The notes below the pieces were generated by a model. That model was not told the DNA's origin. It saw nothing but the letters and a program-made list of their open reading frames with translations, and ran no database searches. From Aristolochia californica (lineage: Eukaryota > Streptophyta > Magnoliopsida > Piperales > Aristolochiaceae), in assembly GCA_029961685.1 (NCBI GenBank), contig JARWKL010000008.1, forward strand, positions 22,105,981 to 22,169,980: a stretch of 64,000 nucleotides of DNA. The letters are read 5' to 3'. The translations under genes and the position numbers were made by a program. This document shows positions 26,201 through 38,600 of the stretch, one piece after another. How positions within the stretch are numbered: position 1 is the first letter of the stretch; each line of letters opens with the position of its first letter.

Positions 26201-26346
26201 CAATTTGTTGTGCTCTATATTTGGCTTATCTTTTTGTTTACGAGAAAACAGGGAGAGTGAAAAACTCATGTTTAAAAAAAAAAATTGAACATCCAAATTG
26301 GAAATGCACAAATGCTGAGAGAGATAATTCCAAAAAGTATCTATGA
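23287..26346. repeat. Higher-order repeat copy 2 (3060 bp)
   Basis: Anchors are at 23497, 24007, 24517, 25028, 25548 and 26046, each exactly 3060 bp after copy 1. By-eye comparison found private changes at 25677 (A instead of T) and 26213 (C instead of A) and no indels. Near-identity over 3 kb, against obvious divergence between monomers inside the unit, shows that amplification acted on the whole six-monomer block and was recent. Confidence 0.93.
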
Positions 26347-29300
26347 TTTTTTAGGTCCGCTTTTTATAAAATAGTCAAAAAGTGAGTTGTTTGGCTTTGG
26401 TAAATATCCCACCGCACGTAAACTTGAGAATTATAATTTTTTGTACACCTTGAAATTTTTGGATCATTAGGTCATTTGCCTCGTCAACATGTTTCTGGCA
26501 TGCATATCCACAACATTTAAAACATGTTAGGATCAATTAGAAATCTCTTTCTTATAAAATTCCAACAAGCTATCTGGGGTTGTACTAGTGGAATTTCCCC
26601 AACATGGATAACAAAACTTTGGCCTTCATTTTTAGTGCGTGAAAATAATTTTCTTTGCTCACATTTATAATAGTTTTAAAAATATTTTGCATACATAAAC
26701 TCTAAATTTTCATTTTGTAGTGATCTATATTTGCCTTATCTTTTTGTTTACGAAAAAACTGGGAGAGTGAAAAAATCAAGTTTGAAAAAAAAAATGTAAT
26801 ATCCAAAATGGAAATACACAAATGCTGAGAGAGATAATTCCAAAAAGTATCTGTGGTTTTTTAGGTCCAATTTTTGTAAAATAGGCAAAAAGTGGGTTCT
26901 TTGGCTCAGGTAAATATCCCACCGCACGTTAACTTGAGAATTTTAATTTTTTCTACTCCTTGAAATTTTATGATCCTAAGGTCATTTGCATCTTCAACAT
27001 GTTTCTGGCATGCATATCCACCAAATTTAAAACATGTTAGGATCAATTAGAAATCCCTTTTTTATAAAATTCCACCAAGCTATCAAGGGTTGTACTAGTG
27101 GAATTTCCCCAACATGGATAACAAAATTTTGGTGTTCATTTTTAGTGTGTGAAATAATTTTCTTCACTCACATTTATTATAGTTTTCAAATTCTTTTGCA
27201 TACATAAACTCTAAAATTTTCATTTTGTTGTGATCTATATTTGCATTATCTTTTTGTGTACGAGAAAAATGGGAGAGTGAAAAACTCAAGTTCGAAAAAA
27301 AAAATTGAACATCCAAAATGGAAATGCACAAATGCTATGAGAGATAATTCCAAAAAGTATCTGTGATTTTTTACGTCCGCTTTTTGTAAAATAGGCAAAG
27401 AGTGGGTAGTTTGGCTCTTGTAAATATCCCACCGCACGTTAACTTGAGAATTTTAATTTTTTTTACTCCTTGAAATTTTTGGATCATTAGGTCATTTGCA
27501 TCTTCAACATGTTTCTGGCAGGCATATCCCCCACATTTAAAACATGTTACGATCAATTAAAAATCTCTTTCATATAAAATTCCACCAAGCTATCTGGGGT
27601 TGTACTAGTGGAATTTCCCCAACGTGGATAAATAAACTTTCTTGTTCATTTTTAGTGCGTCAAATTTTTTTTCTTCACTCACATTTATTATAGTTTTCAA
27701 ATTATTGTGCATGCATAAACTCTTAAATTTTCATTTTGTTGTGATCTATATTTGGCTTATCTTTTTGCTTACAAGAAAACTGGGAGAGTGAAAAACTCAA
27801 GTTTGAAAAAAAAAATTTAACATCCAAGACTGAAATGCACAAATGCTGAGAGAGATAATTCCAAAAAGTATCAGTGATTTGTTTGGTTCGCTTTTGTTAA
27901 AATAGGCAAAAAGTGGGTTGTTTGGCTCTAGTAAATATCCCACCGCACGTTAACTTGAGAATTTTAATTTTTTCTACTCCTTGAAATTTTTGGATCATTA
28001 GGTCATTTGCATCTTCAACATGTTTCTGGCACTCATATCCACCACATTTAAAACATGTTAGGATCAATTAGAAATATCTTTCTTATAAAATTCCACCAAG
28101 CTATCTGGGATTGTAGTAGTGGAATTTCCCCAACGTGGATAACAAAACTATGGTGTTCATTTTTAGTGCGTGAAAATAATTTTCTTCCCTCACATATATT
28201 ATAGTTTTCAAATTCTTTTACTTACATAAACTCTAAAATTTTAATTTTGTTGTGATCAATATTTTCCTTATCTTTTTGTTGATGAGAAAACTGGGAGAGA
28301 GAAAACCTCAAGTTGGAAAAAAAAATTGGACATCCAAAATGGAAATGCAGGAATGCTGAGAGAGATAATTCCAAAAAGTATCTGTGATATTTTAGGTCCG
28401 CTTTTTGTAAAATAGGCAAAAAGTGGGTTGTTAGGCTCTGGTAAATATCCCACCGCACGTTAACTTGAGAATTTAAATTTTTTCTTCTCCTTGAAATTTT
28501 TGGATCATTAGGTCATTTGCATCTTCAATATATTTCTAGCATGCATATCCACCACATTTAAAACATTTTAGGATCAATTAGAGATCTCTTTCTATTAAAA
28601 TTCCACCACGCTATCTGGGATTGTACTAGTGGAATTTCCCCAACGTTGATAACAAAACATTGGTGTTCATTTTTAGTGCGTTAAAATAATTTTCTCCACT
28701 CACATTTTTTATAGTGTTCAAATTCTTATGCATGCATAAACTCTAAATTTTCATTTTGTTGTGATCTATATTTGCCTTATCATTTTGTTTACGAGAAAAC
28801 TGGGAGAGAGAATAAATCAAGTTTGAAAAAAAAAATATAGAACATCCAAAATGGAAATGCTCAAATGCTAAAAGAAATAATTCCAAAAAGTATCTGTGAT
28901 TTTTTTTGTCCGCTTTTGTAAAAAAGGCAAAAACTGGGTTGTTTGGCTTTGGTAAATATCCCACCGAACGTTAACTTGAGAATTTTAATTTTTTCTAGTC
29001 GAAATTTTTGGATCATTATGTCATTTGAATCTTCAACATGTTTCCTACATGCATATCCACCATATTTAAAACATTTTAGGTTCAATTAGAAATTTTTTTC
29101 TTATAAAATTTGACGAGGCTATCTTGAGTTGTTCTAGTGGAACTTCCCTAACGTGGTTAACAAAACTATGGTGTTCATTTTTAGTGCGTGAACATAATTT
29201 TCTGCATTCACATTTATTATAGTTTTCAAATTCTTTTGCATACCTAAACTCTAAAATTTTCAATTTGTTGTGATCTATATTTGGCTTATCTTTTTGTTTA

Positions 29301-29406
29301 CGAGAAAACAGGGAGAGTGAAAAACTCATGTTTAAAAAAAAAAATTGAACATCCAAATTGGAAATGCACAAATGCTGAGAGAGATAATTCCAAAAAGTAT
29401 CTATGA
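26347..29406. repeat. Higher-order repeat copy 3 (3060 bp)
   Basis: Anchors are at 26557, 27067, 27577, 28088, 28608 and 29106. Private changes seen are at 28998 (G instead of C) and 29081 (T instead of A). After AGGTCCGCTTTTT the sequence leaves the repeat at 29426 (G where copies 1 and 2 continue with A) and continues as a pre-a/a monomer like 550-650, without re-entering the unit. The unit therefore ends at the homologous point of a different monomer type. Confidence 0.92.
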
Positions 29407-31455
29407 TTTTTTAGGTCCGCTTTTTGTAAAATAGGCAAAGAGTGGATTGTTTGGCTCTGGGAAATATCCCACCGCACGTTATCTTGAGAATTTTAATTTT
29501 TTCTACTCTTTGAAATTATTGGATCATTAGGTCATTTGCATCTTCAACATGTTTCTTGCATGCATATCCACCACATTTAAAACATATTAGGATCAATTAG
29601 AAATCACTTTTTTATAAAATTCCACCAAGCTATCTGGGGTTGTACTTGTGGAATTTCCCCAACGTGGATAACAGAACATTGGTGCTCATTTTGAGTGCGT
29701 GAAAATAATTTTCTTCACTCACATTTATTAAAGTTTTCAAATTCTTTTGCATGCATAAACTCTAAAATTTTAATTTTGTTGTGATCTATATTTGCCTTAT
29801 CTTTTTGTTTACAAGAAAACAGCGAGAGTGAAAAGCTCAAGTTTGAAAAAAAAAAAATTGAACATCCAAAATGGAAATGCACAAATGCTGAGATTGATAA
29901 TTCTAGAAAGTATCTGTGATTTTTTAGGTCCGATTTTGTAAAATAGGCAAAAAGTGGGTTGTTTGGCTCTAGTAAATATCCCACCGCACGTTAACTTGAG
30001 AATTTTAATTTTTTCTACTCCTTGAAAATTTTGGATTATTAGGTTATTTGCATGTTCAACATGTTTCTGGCATGCATATCCACCTTATTTAAAACATGTT
30101 AAGATCAATTAGAAATCTCTTCTTATAAAATTCCACCAAGCTATCTGGGGTTGTACTAGTGGAATTTCACCAACGTGGATAACAAAACTTTGGTGTTCAT
30201 TTTTAATGCATGAAATTTTTTTTCTGCACTCACATTAATTATAGTTTTCAAATTCGATTGTATACATAAACTGTAAAATTTTCATTTTGTTGTGATCTAT
30301 ATTTGCCTTATCTTTTTGTTTACAAGAAAACTGGGAGAGCGAAAAACTCAAGTTTGAAAAAAAAAATTGAACATCCAAAATGGAAATGCACAAATGCTGA
30401 GAGAGAGATAATTCCAAAAAGTATCTGTGATTTTTTAGGTCCTCTTTTAGTAAAATAGGCAAAAAGTCAGTCGTTTGGCTCTGGTAAATATCCCACCGCA
30501 CGTTAACTTGAGAATTTTAATTTTTTCTACTCCTTGAAAATTTTGGATTATTAGGTTATTTGCATGTTCAACATGTTTCTGGCATGCATATCCACCATAT
30601 TTAAAACATGTTAAGATCAATTAGAAATCTCTTCTTATAAAATTCCACCAAGCTATCTGGGGTTGTACTAGTGGAATTTCACCAACGTGGATAACAAAAC
30701 TTTGGTGTTCATTTTTAATGCATGAAATTTTTTTTCTGCACTCACATTAATTATAGTTTTCAAATTCGATTGTATACATAAACTGTAAAATTTTCATTTT
30801 GTTGTGATCTATATTTGCCTTATCTTTTTGTTTACAAGAAAACTGGGAGAGCGAAAAACTCAAGTTTGAAAAAAAAAATTGAACATCCAAAATGGAAATG
30901 CACAAATGCTGAGAGAGAGATAATTCCAAAAAGTATCTGTGATTTTTTAGGTCCTCTTTTAGTAAAATAGGCAAAAAGTCAGTCGTTTGGCTCTGGTAAA
31001 TATCCCACCGCACGTTAACTTGAGAATTTTAATATTTTTTTCTCTTGAAAATTTTTGGATCATTAGGGCATTTGCATCTTCAACATGTTTCTGGCAAGCA
31101 TATACACCACATTTAAAACAAGTTAGGATCAATTAAAAATCTATTCCTTATAAAATTTCACCAAGCTATATGCGGTTATGCGAGTGGAATTTCCCCAACA
31201 TGGATACCAAAACTTTGTTGTTCATTTTTAGTGCGTGAAAATAATTTTCTTCATGCACACTTATTATAGTTTTCAAATTCTTTTTCATACATAAACTTTA
31301 AAATTGTCATTTTGTTGTGATCTATACTTGCCTTATCTTTTTGTTTACAAGAAAACTGCGAGAGTGAAAAACTCAAAGTTTGAAAAGAAAAATATAACAT
31401 CCAAAATGGAATTACACAAATGCTGAGAGAGAAAGTTCCACAAAGTATCTGTGAT
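29407..31455. repeat. Cassette a-b-b-c after the higher-order repeat (anchors 29617, 30128, 30650, 31153)
   Basis: This is the same cassette as 18.7-20.2 kb, with type b present twice in a row. The two b copies (about 29.98-30.49 and 30.49-31.00 kb) are 512 bp apart and almost identical over their length; the one change I noted is CACCTTATTT (near 30082) against CACCATATTT. Type c follows with GGTTATGCGAGTGG, a variant of GGTTGTGC. The cassette then runs into a diverged relative of the 3060-bp series. Confidence 0.85.
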
Positions 31456-34380
31456 TTTTTAGGTCCGCTTTTTATAAAATAGTCAAAAAGTGAGTTCTTT
31501 GGCTTTGGTAAATATCCCACCGCACGTAAACTTGAGAATTATAATTTTTTGTACACCTTGAAATTTTTGGATCATTAGGTCATTTGCATCTTCAACATGT
31601 TTCTAGCAGGCATATCCACAACATTTAAAACATGTTAGGATCAATTAGAAATCTTTTTCTTATAAAATTCCAACAAGCTATCTGGGGTTGTACGAGTGGA
31701 ATTTCCCCAACATGGATAACAAAACTTTGGTCTTCATTTTTAGTGCGTGAAAATAATTTTCTTTGCTCACATTTATAATAGTTTTAAAATTATTTTGCAT
31801 ACATAAACTCTAAAATTTTCATTTTGTAGTGATCTATATTTGCCTTATCTTTTTGTTTACGAAAAAACTGGGAGAGCGAAAAACTCAAGTTTGAAAAAAA
31901 AAATGTAATATCCAAAATGGAAATACACAAATGCTGAGAGAGATAATTCCAAAAAGTATCTGTGATGTTTTAGGTCCAATTTTTGTAAAATAGGCCAAAA
32001 GGGGTTCTTTGGCTCAGGTAAATTTCCCACCGCACGTTAACTTGAGAATTTTAATTTTTTCTACTCGTAGAAATTTTAAGATCCTAAGGTCATTTGCATC
32101 TTCAACATGTTTCTGGCATGCACATCCACCAAATTTAAAACATGTTAGGATCAATTAGAAATCCTTTTTTTATAAAATTCCACCAAGCTATCAAGGGTTG
32201 TACTAGTGGAATTTCCCCAACATGGATAACAAAATTTTTGTGTTCATTTTTAGTGTGTGAAATAATTTTCTTCACTCACATTTATTATAGTTTTCAAATT
32301 CTTTTGCATACACAAACTCTAAAATTTTCATTTTGTTGTGATCTATATTTGCATTATCTTTTTGTTTACGAGAAAACTGGGAGAGTGAAAAACTCAAGTT
32401 TGAAAAAAAAAAATTGAACATCCAAAATGGATATGCACAAATGCTATGAGAGATAATTCCAAAAGTATCTGTGATTTTTTACGTCCGGTTTTTGTAAAAT
32501 AGGCAAAGAGTGGGTAGTTTGGCTCTTGTAAATATCCCACCGCACGTTAACTTGAGAATTTTAATTTTTTCTACTCCTTGAAATTTTTGGATCATTAGGT
32601 CATTTGCATCTTCAACATGTTTCTGGCAGGCATATCCCCCACATTTAAAACATGTTACGATCAATTAAAAATTTCTTTCATATAAAATTTCACCAAGCTA
32701 TTTGGGGTTGTACTAGTGGAATTTCCCCAACGTGGATAAATAAACTTTCTTGTTCATTTTTAGTGCGTCAAATTTTTTTTCTTCACTCACATTTATTATA
32801 GTTTTCAAATTATTTTGCATGCATAAACTCTCAAATTTTCATTTTGTTGATATCTATATTTGGCTTATCTTTTTGCTTACAAGAAAACTGGGAGAGTGAA
32901 AAACTCAAGTTTGAAAAAAAAAATTTAACATCCAAGACTGAAATGCACAAATGCTGAGAGAGATAATTCCAAAAAGTATCAGTGATTTGTTTGGTTCGCT
33001 TTTGTTAAAATTGGCAAAAAGTGGGTTGTTTGGCTCTAGTAAATATCCCACTGCACGTTAACTTGAGAATTTTAATTTTTTCTACTCCTTGAAATTTTTG
33101 GATCATTAGATCATTTGCATCTTCAACATGTTTCTGGCACTCATATCCACCACATTTAAAACATGTTAGGATCAATTAGAAATATCTTTCTTATAAAATT
33201 CCACCAAGCTATCTGGGATTGTAGTAGTGGAATTTCCCCAACGTGGATAACAAAACTATGGTGTTCATTTTTAGTGCGTGAAAATAATTTTCTTCGCTCA
33301 CATATATTATAGTTTTCAAATTCTTTTACTTACATAAACTCTAAAATTTTAATGTTGTTGTGATCAATATTTTCCTTATCTTTTTGTTGATGAGAAAACT
33401 GGGAGAGAGAAAACCTCAAGTTGGAAAAAATATTGGACATCCAAAATGGAAATACACGAATGCTGAGAGAGATAATTCCAAAAAGTATCTGTGATTTTTT
33501 AGGTCCGCTTTTTGTAAAATAGGCAAAAAGTGGGTTGTTAGGCTCTGGTAAATATCCCACCGCACGTACTTGAGAATTTAAATTTTTTCTTCTCCTTGAA
33601 ATTTTTGGATCATTAGGTCATTTGCATCTTCAATATGTTTCTAGCATGCATATCCACCACATTTAAAACATTTTAGGATCAATTAGAGATCTCTTTCTAT
33701 TAAAATTCCACCACGCTATCTGGGATTGTACTAGTGGAATTTCCCCAACGTTGATAACAAAACATTGGTGTTCATTTTTAGTGCGTTAAAATAATTTTCT
33801 CCACTCACATTTTTTATAGTGTTCAAATTCTTATGCATGCATAAACTCTAAATTTTCATGTTGTTGTGATCTATATTTGCCTTATCATTTTGTTTACGAG
33901 AAAACTGGGAGAGAGAATAAATCAAGTTTGAAAAAAAAAATATAGAACATCCAAAATGGAAATGGTCAAATGCTAAAAGAAATAATTCCAAAAAGTATCT
34001 GTGATTTTTTTTGTCCGCTTTTGTAAAAAAGGCAAAAACTGGGTTGTTTGGCTTTGGTAAATATCCCACCGAACGTTAACTTGAGAATTTTAATTTTTTC
34101 TACCCGAAATTTTTGGATCATTATGTCATTTGAATCTTCAACATGTTTCCTACATGCATATCCACCATATTTAAAACATTTTGGGATCAATTAGAAATTT
34201 CTTTCTTATAAAATTTGACGAGGCTATCTTGAGTTGTTCTAGTGGAACTTCCCTAACGTGGATAACAAAACTATGGTGTTCATTTTTAGTGCATGAAAAT
34301 AATTTTCTGCATTCACATTTATTATAGTTTTCAAATTCTTTTGCATACCTAAACTCTAAAATTTTCATTTTGTTGTGATC
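31455..34380. repeat. Diverged fourth version of the six-monomer series
   Basis: Anchors at 31665, 32175, 32685, 33196, 33703 and 34211 follow copy 1 anchors with an offset of about 11228, drifting to about 11225 through small indels. Substitutions and short indels are scattered throughout, for example GGCCAAAAGGGG near 31993, a lost pair of bases in CCGCACGTACTTG near 33562, and a shorter A/T run near 33425. It is clearly less similar to copies 1-3 than they are to each other. After about 34380 it reads GCCTTATC/ACAAGAAAACTGGG where the repeat has GGCTTATC/ACGAGAAAACAGGG. Confidence 0.85.
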
Positions 34381-36430
34381 TATATTTGCCTTATCTTTTT
34401 GTTTACAAGAAAACTGGGAGAGTGAAAAACTCAAGTTTGAAAAAAAAAATAGAACATCCAAAATGGTAATGAACAAATGCTGAGAGAGATAATATCAAAA
34501 AGTATTTGTGATTTTTTAGGTCCGCTTTTTGTAAAATAGGCGAAAAGTGGCTTCTTTGGCTCTAGTAAATATCCCACCGCACGTTAACTTGCGAATTTTA
34601 ATTTTTTGTACTCCTTGAAATTTTTGGTTCATTAGGACATTTGCATCTTCATCATTTTTCTGGCATGCATATCCACCGCATTTAAAACATGTTAGGATCA
34701 ATTAGAAATCTCTTTCTTATAAAATTCCACAAAGGTATCTTAGATTGTACTAGTGGAATTTCCCCAACGTGGATAACAAAACTATGGTGTTCTATTTTAG
34801 TGCGTGAAAGTACTTTTCTTCACTCACATATATTATAGTTTTCAAATTCTTTTGCATACATAAACTCTTAAATTTTCATTTTGTTCTGATGTATATTTTC
34901 CTTATCTTTTTGTTTACGAGAATACTGGGAGAGTGAAAAACTCAAGTTTGAAAAAAAAAATTGAACATCCAAAATGGAAATGCTCAAATGCTGAGAGAGA
35001 TATTTCCAAAAAGTATCTGTGATTTTTTAGGTCCGCTTTTGTAAAATAAGAAAAAAGAAGGTTGTTTGGCTCTGGTAAATATCCCACTACACGTTAACTT
35101 GCGAATTTTAAGTTTCTCTACTCCTTGAAATTTTTGGATCATTAGGTCATTTTCATCTTCAACATGTTTTTGGCATGCATATCCACCACATTTTAAACAT
35201 ATTAGGATCAATTAGAAATCTCTTTCTTATAAAATTCCACCAAGCTATATGGGGTTGTACTAGTGGAATTTCCCCAAGGTGGATAACAAAACTTTGGTGT
35301 TCATTTTTAGTGCGTGAAAATAATTTTCTTCTCTCACATTTATTATAGTTTTCAAATTCTTTTCCATACATAAACTCCAAAATTTTTATTTTGTTGTGAT
35401 CTATGTTCGCCTTATCCATTAGTTTATGAGAAAACTGGGAGAGTGAAAAACTCAAGTTTGAATAAAAAATGAAAATCAAAATTGGAAATGCACTAATGCT
35501 GAGAGAGATAATTCCAAAAGTATATGTGATTTTTTAGGTCCGCATTTTGTAAAATAGGCAAAAAGTGGGTTGTTTAGCTCTAGTAAAAATCCCACCACAG
35601 GTTAACTTGAGAATTTTAATTTTTTCTACTCCTTGAAATTTTTGGATCATTAGGTCATTTGAATCTTCAACATGTTTCTGGCATGCATATCCACCACATT
35701 TAAAACATGTTAGGATCAATTAGAAATTTCTTTCTTATAAAATTCCACCAGGCTATCTGGTGTTGTACTAGTGGAATTTCCCCAACGTGGATAACAAAAC
35801 TATGGTGTTCATTTTTAGTGCATGAAAATAATTTTCTTCTCTCACATTTATTATATTTTCAAATTTTTTTGTATACATAAACTCTAAAATTTTCATTTTG
35901 TTGTCATTTATATTTGCCTTATCTTTTTGTTTGCGAGAAAACTGGGAGAGCGAAAAACTAAAGTTTGAAAAAAAAAATTGAACATCCAAAATGGAAATGC
36001 ACAAATTCTGAGAGAGATAATTCCAAAAAGGATCTATAATTTTTTAGGTCCGCTTTTTGTAAAATAGGCAAAAAGTGAGTTGTTTGGCTCTGATAAATAT
36101 CCCACCGCACGTTAACATGAGAATTTTAATTTTTTCTACTCCTCGAAATTTTTGGATGATTAGGTCATTTGCATCTTCAACATGTGTCTGGCAAGCATAT
36201 CCACCACATTTAAAACATGTTAGGATCAATTAGAAATATCTTTCTTATAAAATTCCACCAAGCTATCTAGGGTTGTACTAGTGGAATTTCCCCAACGTGG
36301 ATTGCAAAACTTTGGTGTTCATTTTTAGTGCGTCAAAAAAATTTTCTTCATGCCCATTTATTATAGTTTTCATAATCTATTGCGTACATCAACTCTAAAA
36401 TTTTCATTTTTTTGTGATCTATAAATGCCT
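34380..36430. repeat. Monomers 34.4-36.4 kb (anchors 34722, 35232, 35740, 36250)
   Basis: The 35.2-36.0 kb part matches 1.77-2.5 kb (offset about 33.46 kb), including a shared ATGAACATCAAAATTGG-like block near 2003/35469 and GCACTAATGCTGAG near 2028/35490. The monomer anchored at 36250 has no counterpart in that earlier series, which explains the jump of offset from about 33.46 to 33.97 kb. No gene or other element is seen. Confidence 0.7.
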
Positions 36431-38600
36431 TATCTTTTTGTTTACAAGAAAACTGCGAGAGTGAAAAACTCAAGTTTGAAAAAAAAATGTAACATCCAAA
36501 ATGGAAGTACACAAATGCTGAGAGAGATAATTCCAAAATGTTTTTGTGATTTTTTCGGTCCGCTTTTTGAAAAATAGGTAAAAAGTGGGTTGTTTGGCTC
36601 TGGTAAATATCCCACCGCACATTAACCTGAGAATTTTAATTTTTTCTTTCCCTTGAAATTTTTGGATCATTAGGTCATTTGCATCTTCAACATGTTTCTG
36701 GCATGCATGTCCACCACATTTAAAACATCTTATGATCAATTAGAAATCTCTTTCATATAAAATTCCACCAAGCTATCTGTGGTTGTACTGGTGGTATTTC
36801 CCCAACGTGGATAACAAAACTATGGTGTTCATTTTTACGACATGAAAATAATTTTCTTCATGTACATTTATTGTAGTTTTCAAACTCTTTTGCATACAAA
36901 AAATTCTAAAATTTTCATTTTGTTGTGATCTATATTTCCCTTATCTTTTTGTTTACGAGAATACAACGAGCGTGAAAAACTCAAGTTTGAAAAAAAAATG
37001 TAACATCCATAATGGAAATACACAAATGCTGACATAGATAATTCCAAAATGTGTCTGTGATTTTTTAGGTCCTCTTTTTATAAAATAGGCAAAAAATGGG
37101 TTATTTGGCTCTGGTAAATATCCCACCGCACGTTAACTTGAGAATTTTAATTTTTCTACTCCTTGAAAATTTTGAATCATTAGGTCATTTGCATCTTCAA
37201 CATGTTTCTGGCATGCATATCCACCACACTTAAAACATGTTAGGATCAATTAGAAATCTCTTTCTTAGAAAAATCCACCAAGCTATCTCGGGTTGTACTA
37301 GTGGAATTTTTCCAACGTGGATAAAAAACTTTGGTGTTCATTTTTAGTGCATGAAAATAATTTTCTTCACTCACATTTATTATGGTTTTCAAATTCTGTT
37401 GCATACAAAAACTCTAAAATTTTCATTTTGTTGTGATCTATATTTGCCTTATCTTTTTGTTTACGAGACAACTGGGAGAGCGAAACACTCAACTTTGAAA
37501 AAAAAAATTGAACAACGAAAATGGAAATGCACAAATGCTGAGAGAGAGATAATTCAAAAAAGTATCTATGATTTTTTAGGTCCGCTTTTTGTAAAATAGG
37601 CAAAAAGTGAGGTGTTTGGCTTTGGTAAATATCCCACCGCACGTTAACTAAAGAATTTTAATTTTTTCTACTCAAAATTATTGGATCATTAGGTCATTTG
37701 CAACTTCAACATGTTTCTGGCATGCATATCCCCCACGATTAAAACATTTTAAGATCAATTAGAAATCTCTTCCTTATAAAATTCAACCAAGCTATCTGGG
37801 GTTGAACTAGTTGAATTTCCCCAATGTGGATAACAAAACTTTGGTGTTCATTTTAAGTGCGTGAAAATAATTTTCTCCATGCACATTTATTATAGTTTTG
37901 AAATTCTTTTGCATACATAAACTCTAAAATTTTTATTTTGTTATGATCTATATTTGCCTTATTTTTTTGTTTAGGAGAAAACTGCGAGTGTAAAAAACTC
38001 GAGTTTTAAAAAAAAAGGTAACTTCCAAAATGGAATTACACAAATGCTGAGAGAGATAGTTCCAAAAAGTATCTGTATGTTTTTAGGTCCACTTTTTGTA
38101 AAATAGGCAAAAAGTGGGTTGTTTGGCTCTGGTAAATATCCCACCGCATGATAACTTGAGAATTATAATTTTTCTACTCCTCTAAATTTTTGGATCATTA
38201 GGTCATTTGCACCTTCAACATGTTTCTGGCATGCATATCCACCACATTTTAAACATGTTAGGATCAATTAGAAATCACTTTCTTCGAAAATTCCACCAAG
38301 CTATCTGGGGATGTTCTAGTGGAATTGCCCCAACGTGGATAACAAAACTTTGGTGTTCATTTTTAGTGCGTGAAAATAATTTTCTTCACTCACATTTATT
38401 ATAGCTTTCAAATTATTTTGCTTACATCAACTCTTAAATTTTCATTTTGTTGTGATCGATATTTGCCTTATCTTTTTGTTCACAAGAAAACTGGGAGAGT
38501 AAAAAGAACATCCAAAATGGAAATGCACAAATGCTGAGAGAGATAATTCCAAAAAGTATCTATAATTTTTTAGGTCCGCTTTTTGTAAAAAAGGCAAAAA
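36430..38600. repeat. Monomer series 2, second full copy (anchors 36760, 37270, 37779, 38288)
   Basis: This block is collinear with 2.5-4.6 kb at a nearly constant offset of 33.97 kb. It contains the third instance of the paired stem substitution (37779-37818). A deletion near 38500 removes CTCAAGTTTG and the poly(A) tract, so GAGAGTAAAAA joins GAACATCC; the anchor spacing there is about 488 bp. Confidence 0.75.
37779..37818. other. Stem-loop with paired substitution (third instance)
   Basis: AAATTCAAC (37779-37787) pairs with GTTGAATTT (37810-37818) across a 22-nt loop. This is the same double change as at 3810-3849 and 10944-10982. Confidence 0.7.

Noticed and set aside
20227..29406. Direct repeats as a possible CRISPR array or prokaryotic repeat region
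   Set aside because: There are no short repeats with unique spacers. The repeated unit is ~510 bp (or 3060 bp) with no spacer, and no cas-like genes are present.
32142..32417. Plus-strand open frames of 60-104 codons beginning near the AACATGTTAGG block
   Set aside because: They cover the stem-loop and flanking repeat landmarks, occur only where particular monomers happen to lack stops, and are not conserved between positional counterparts.
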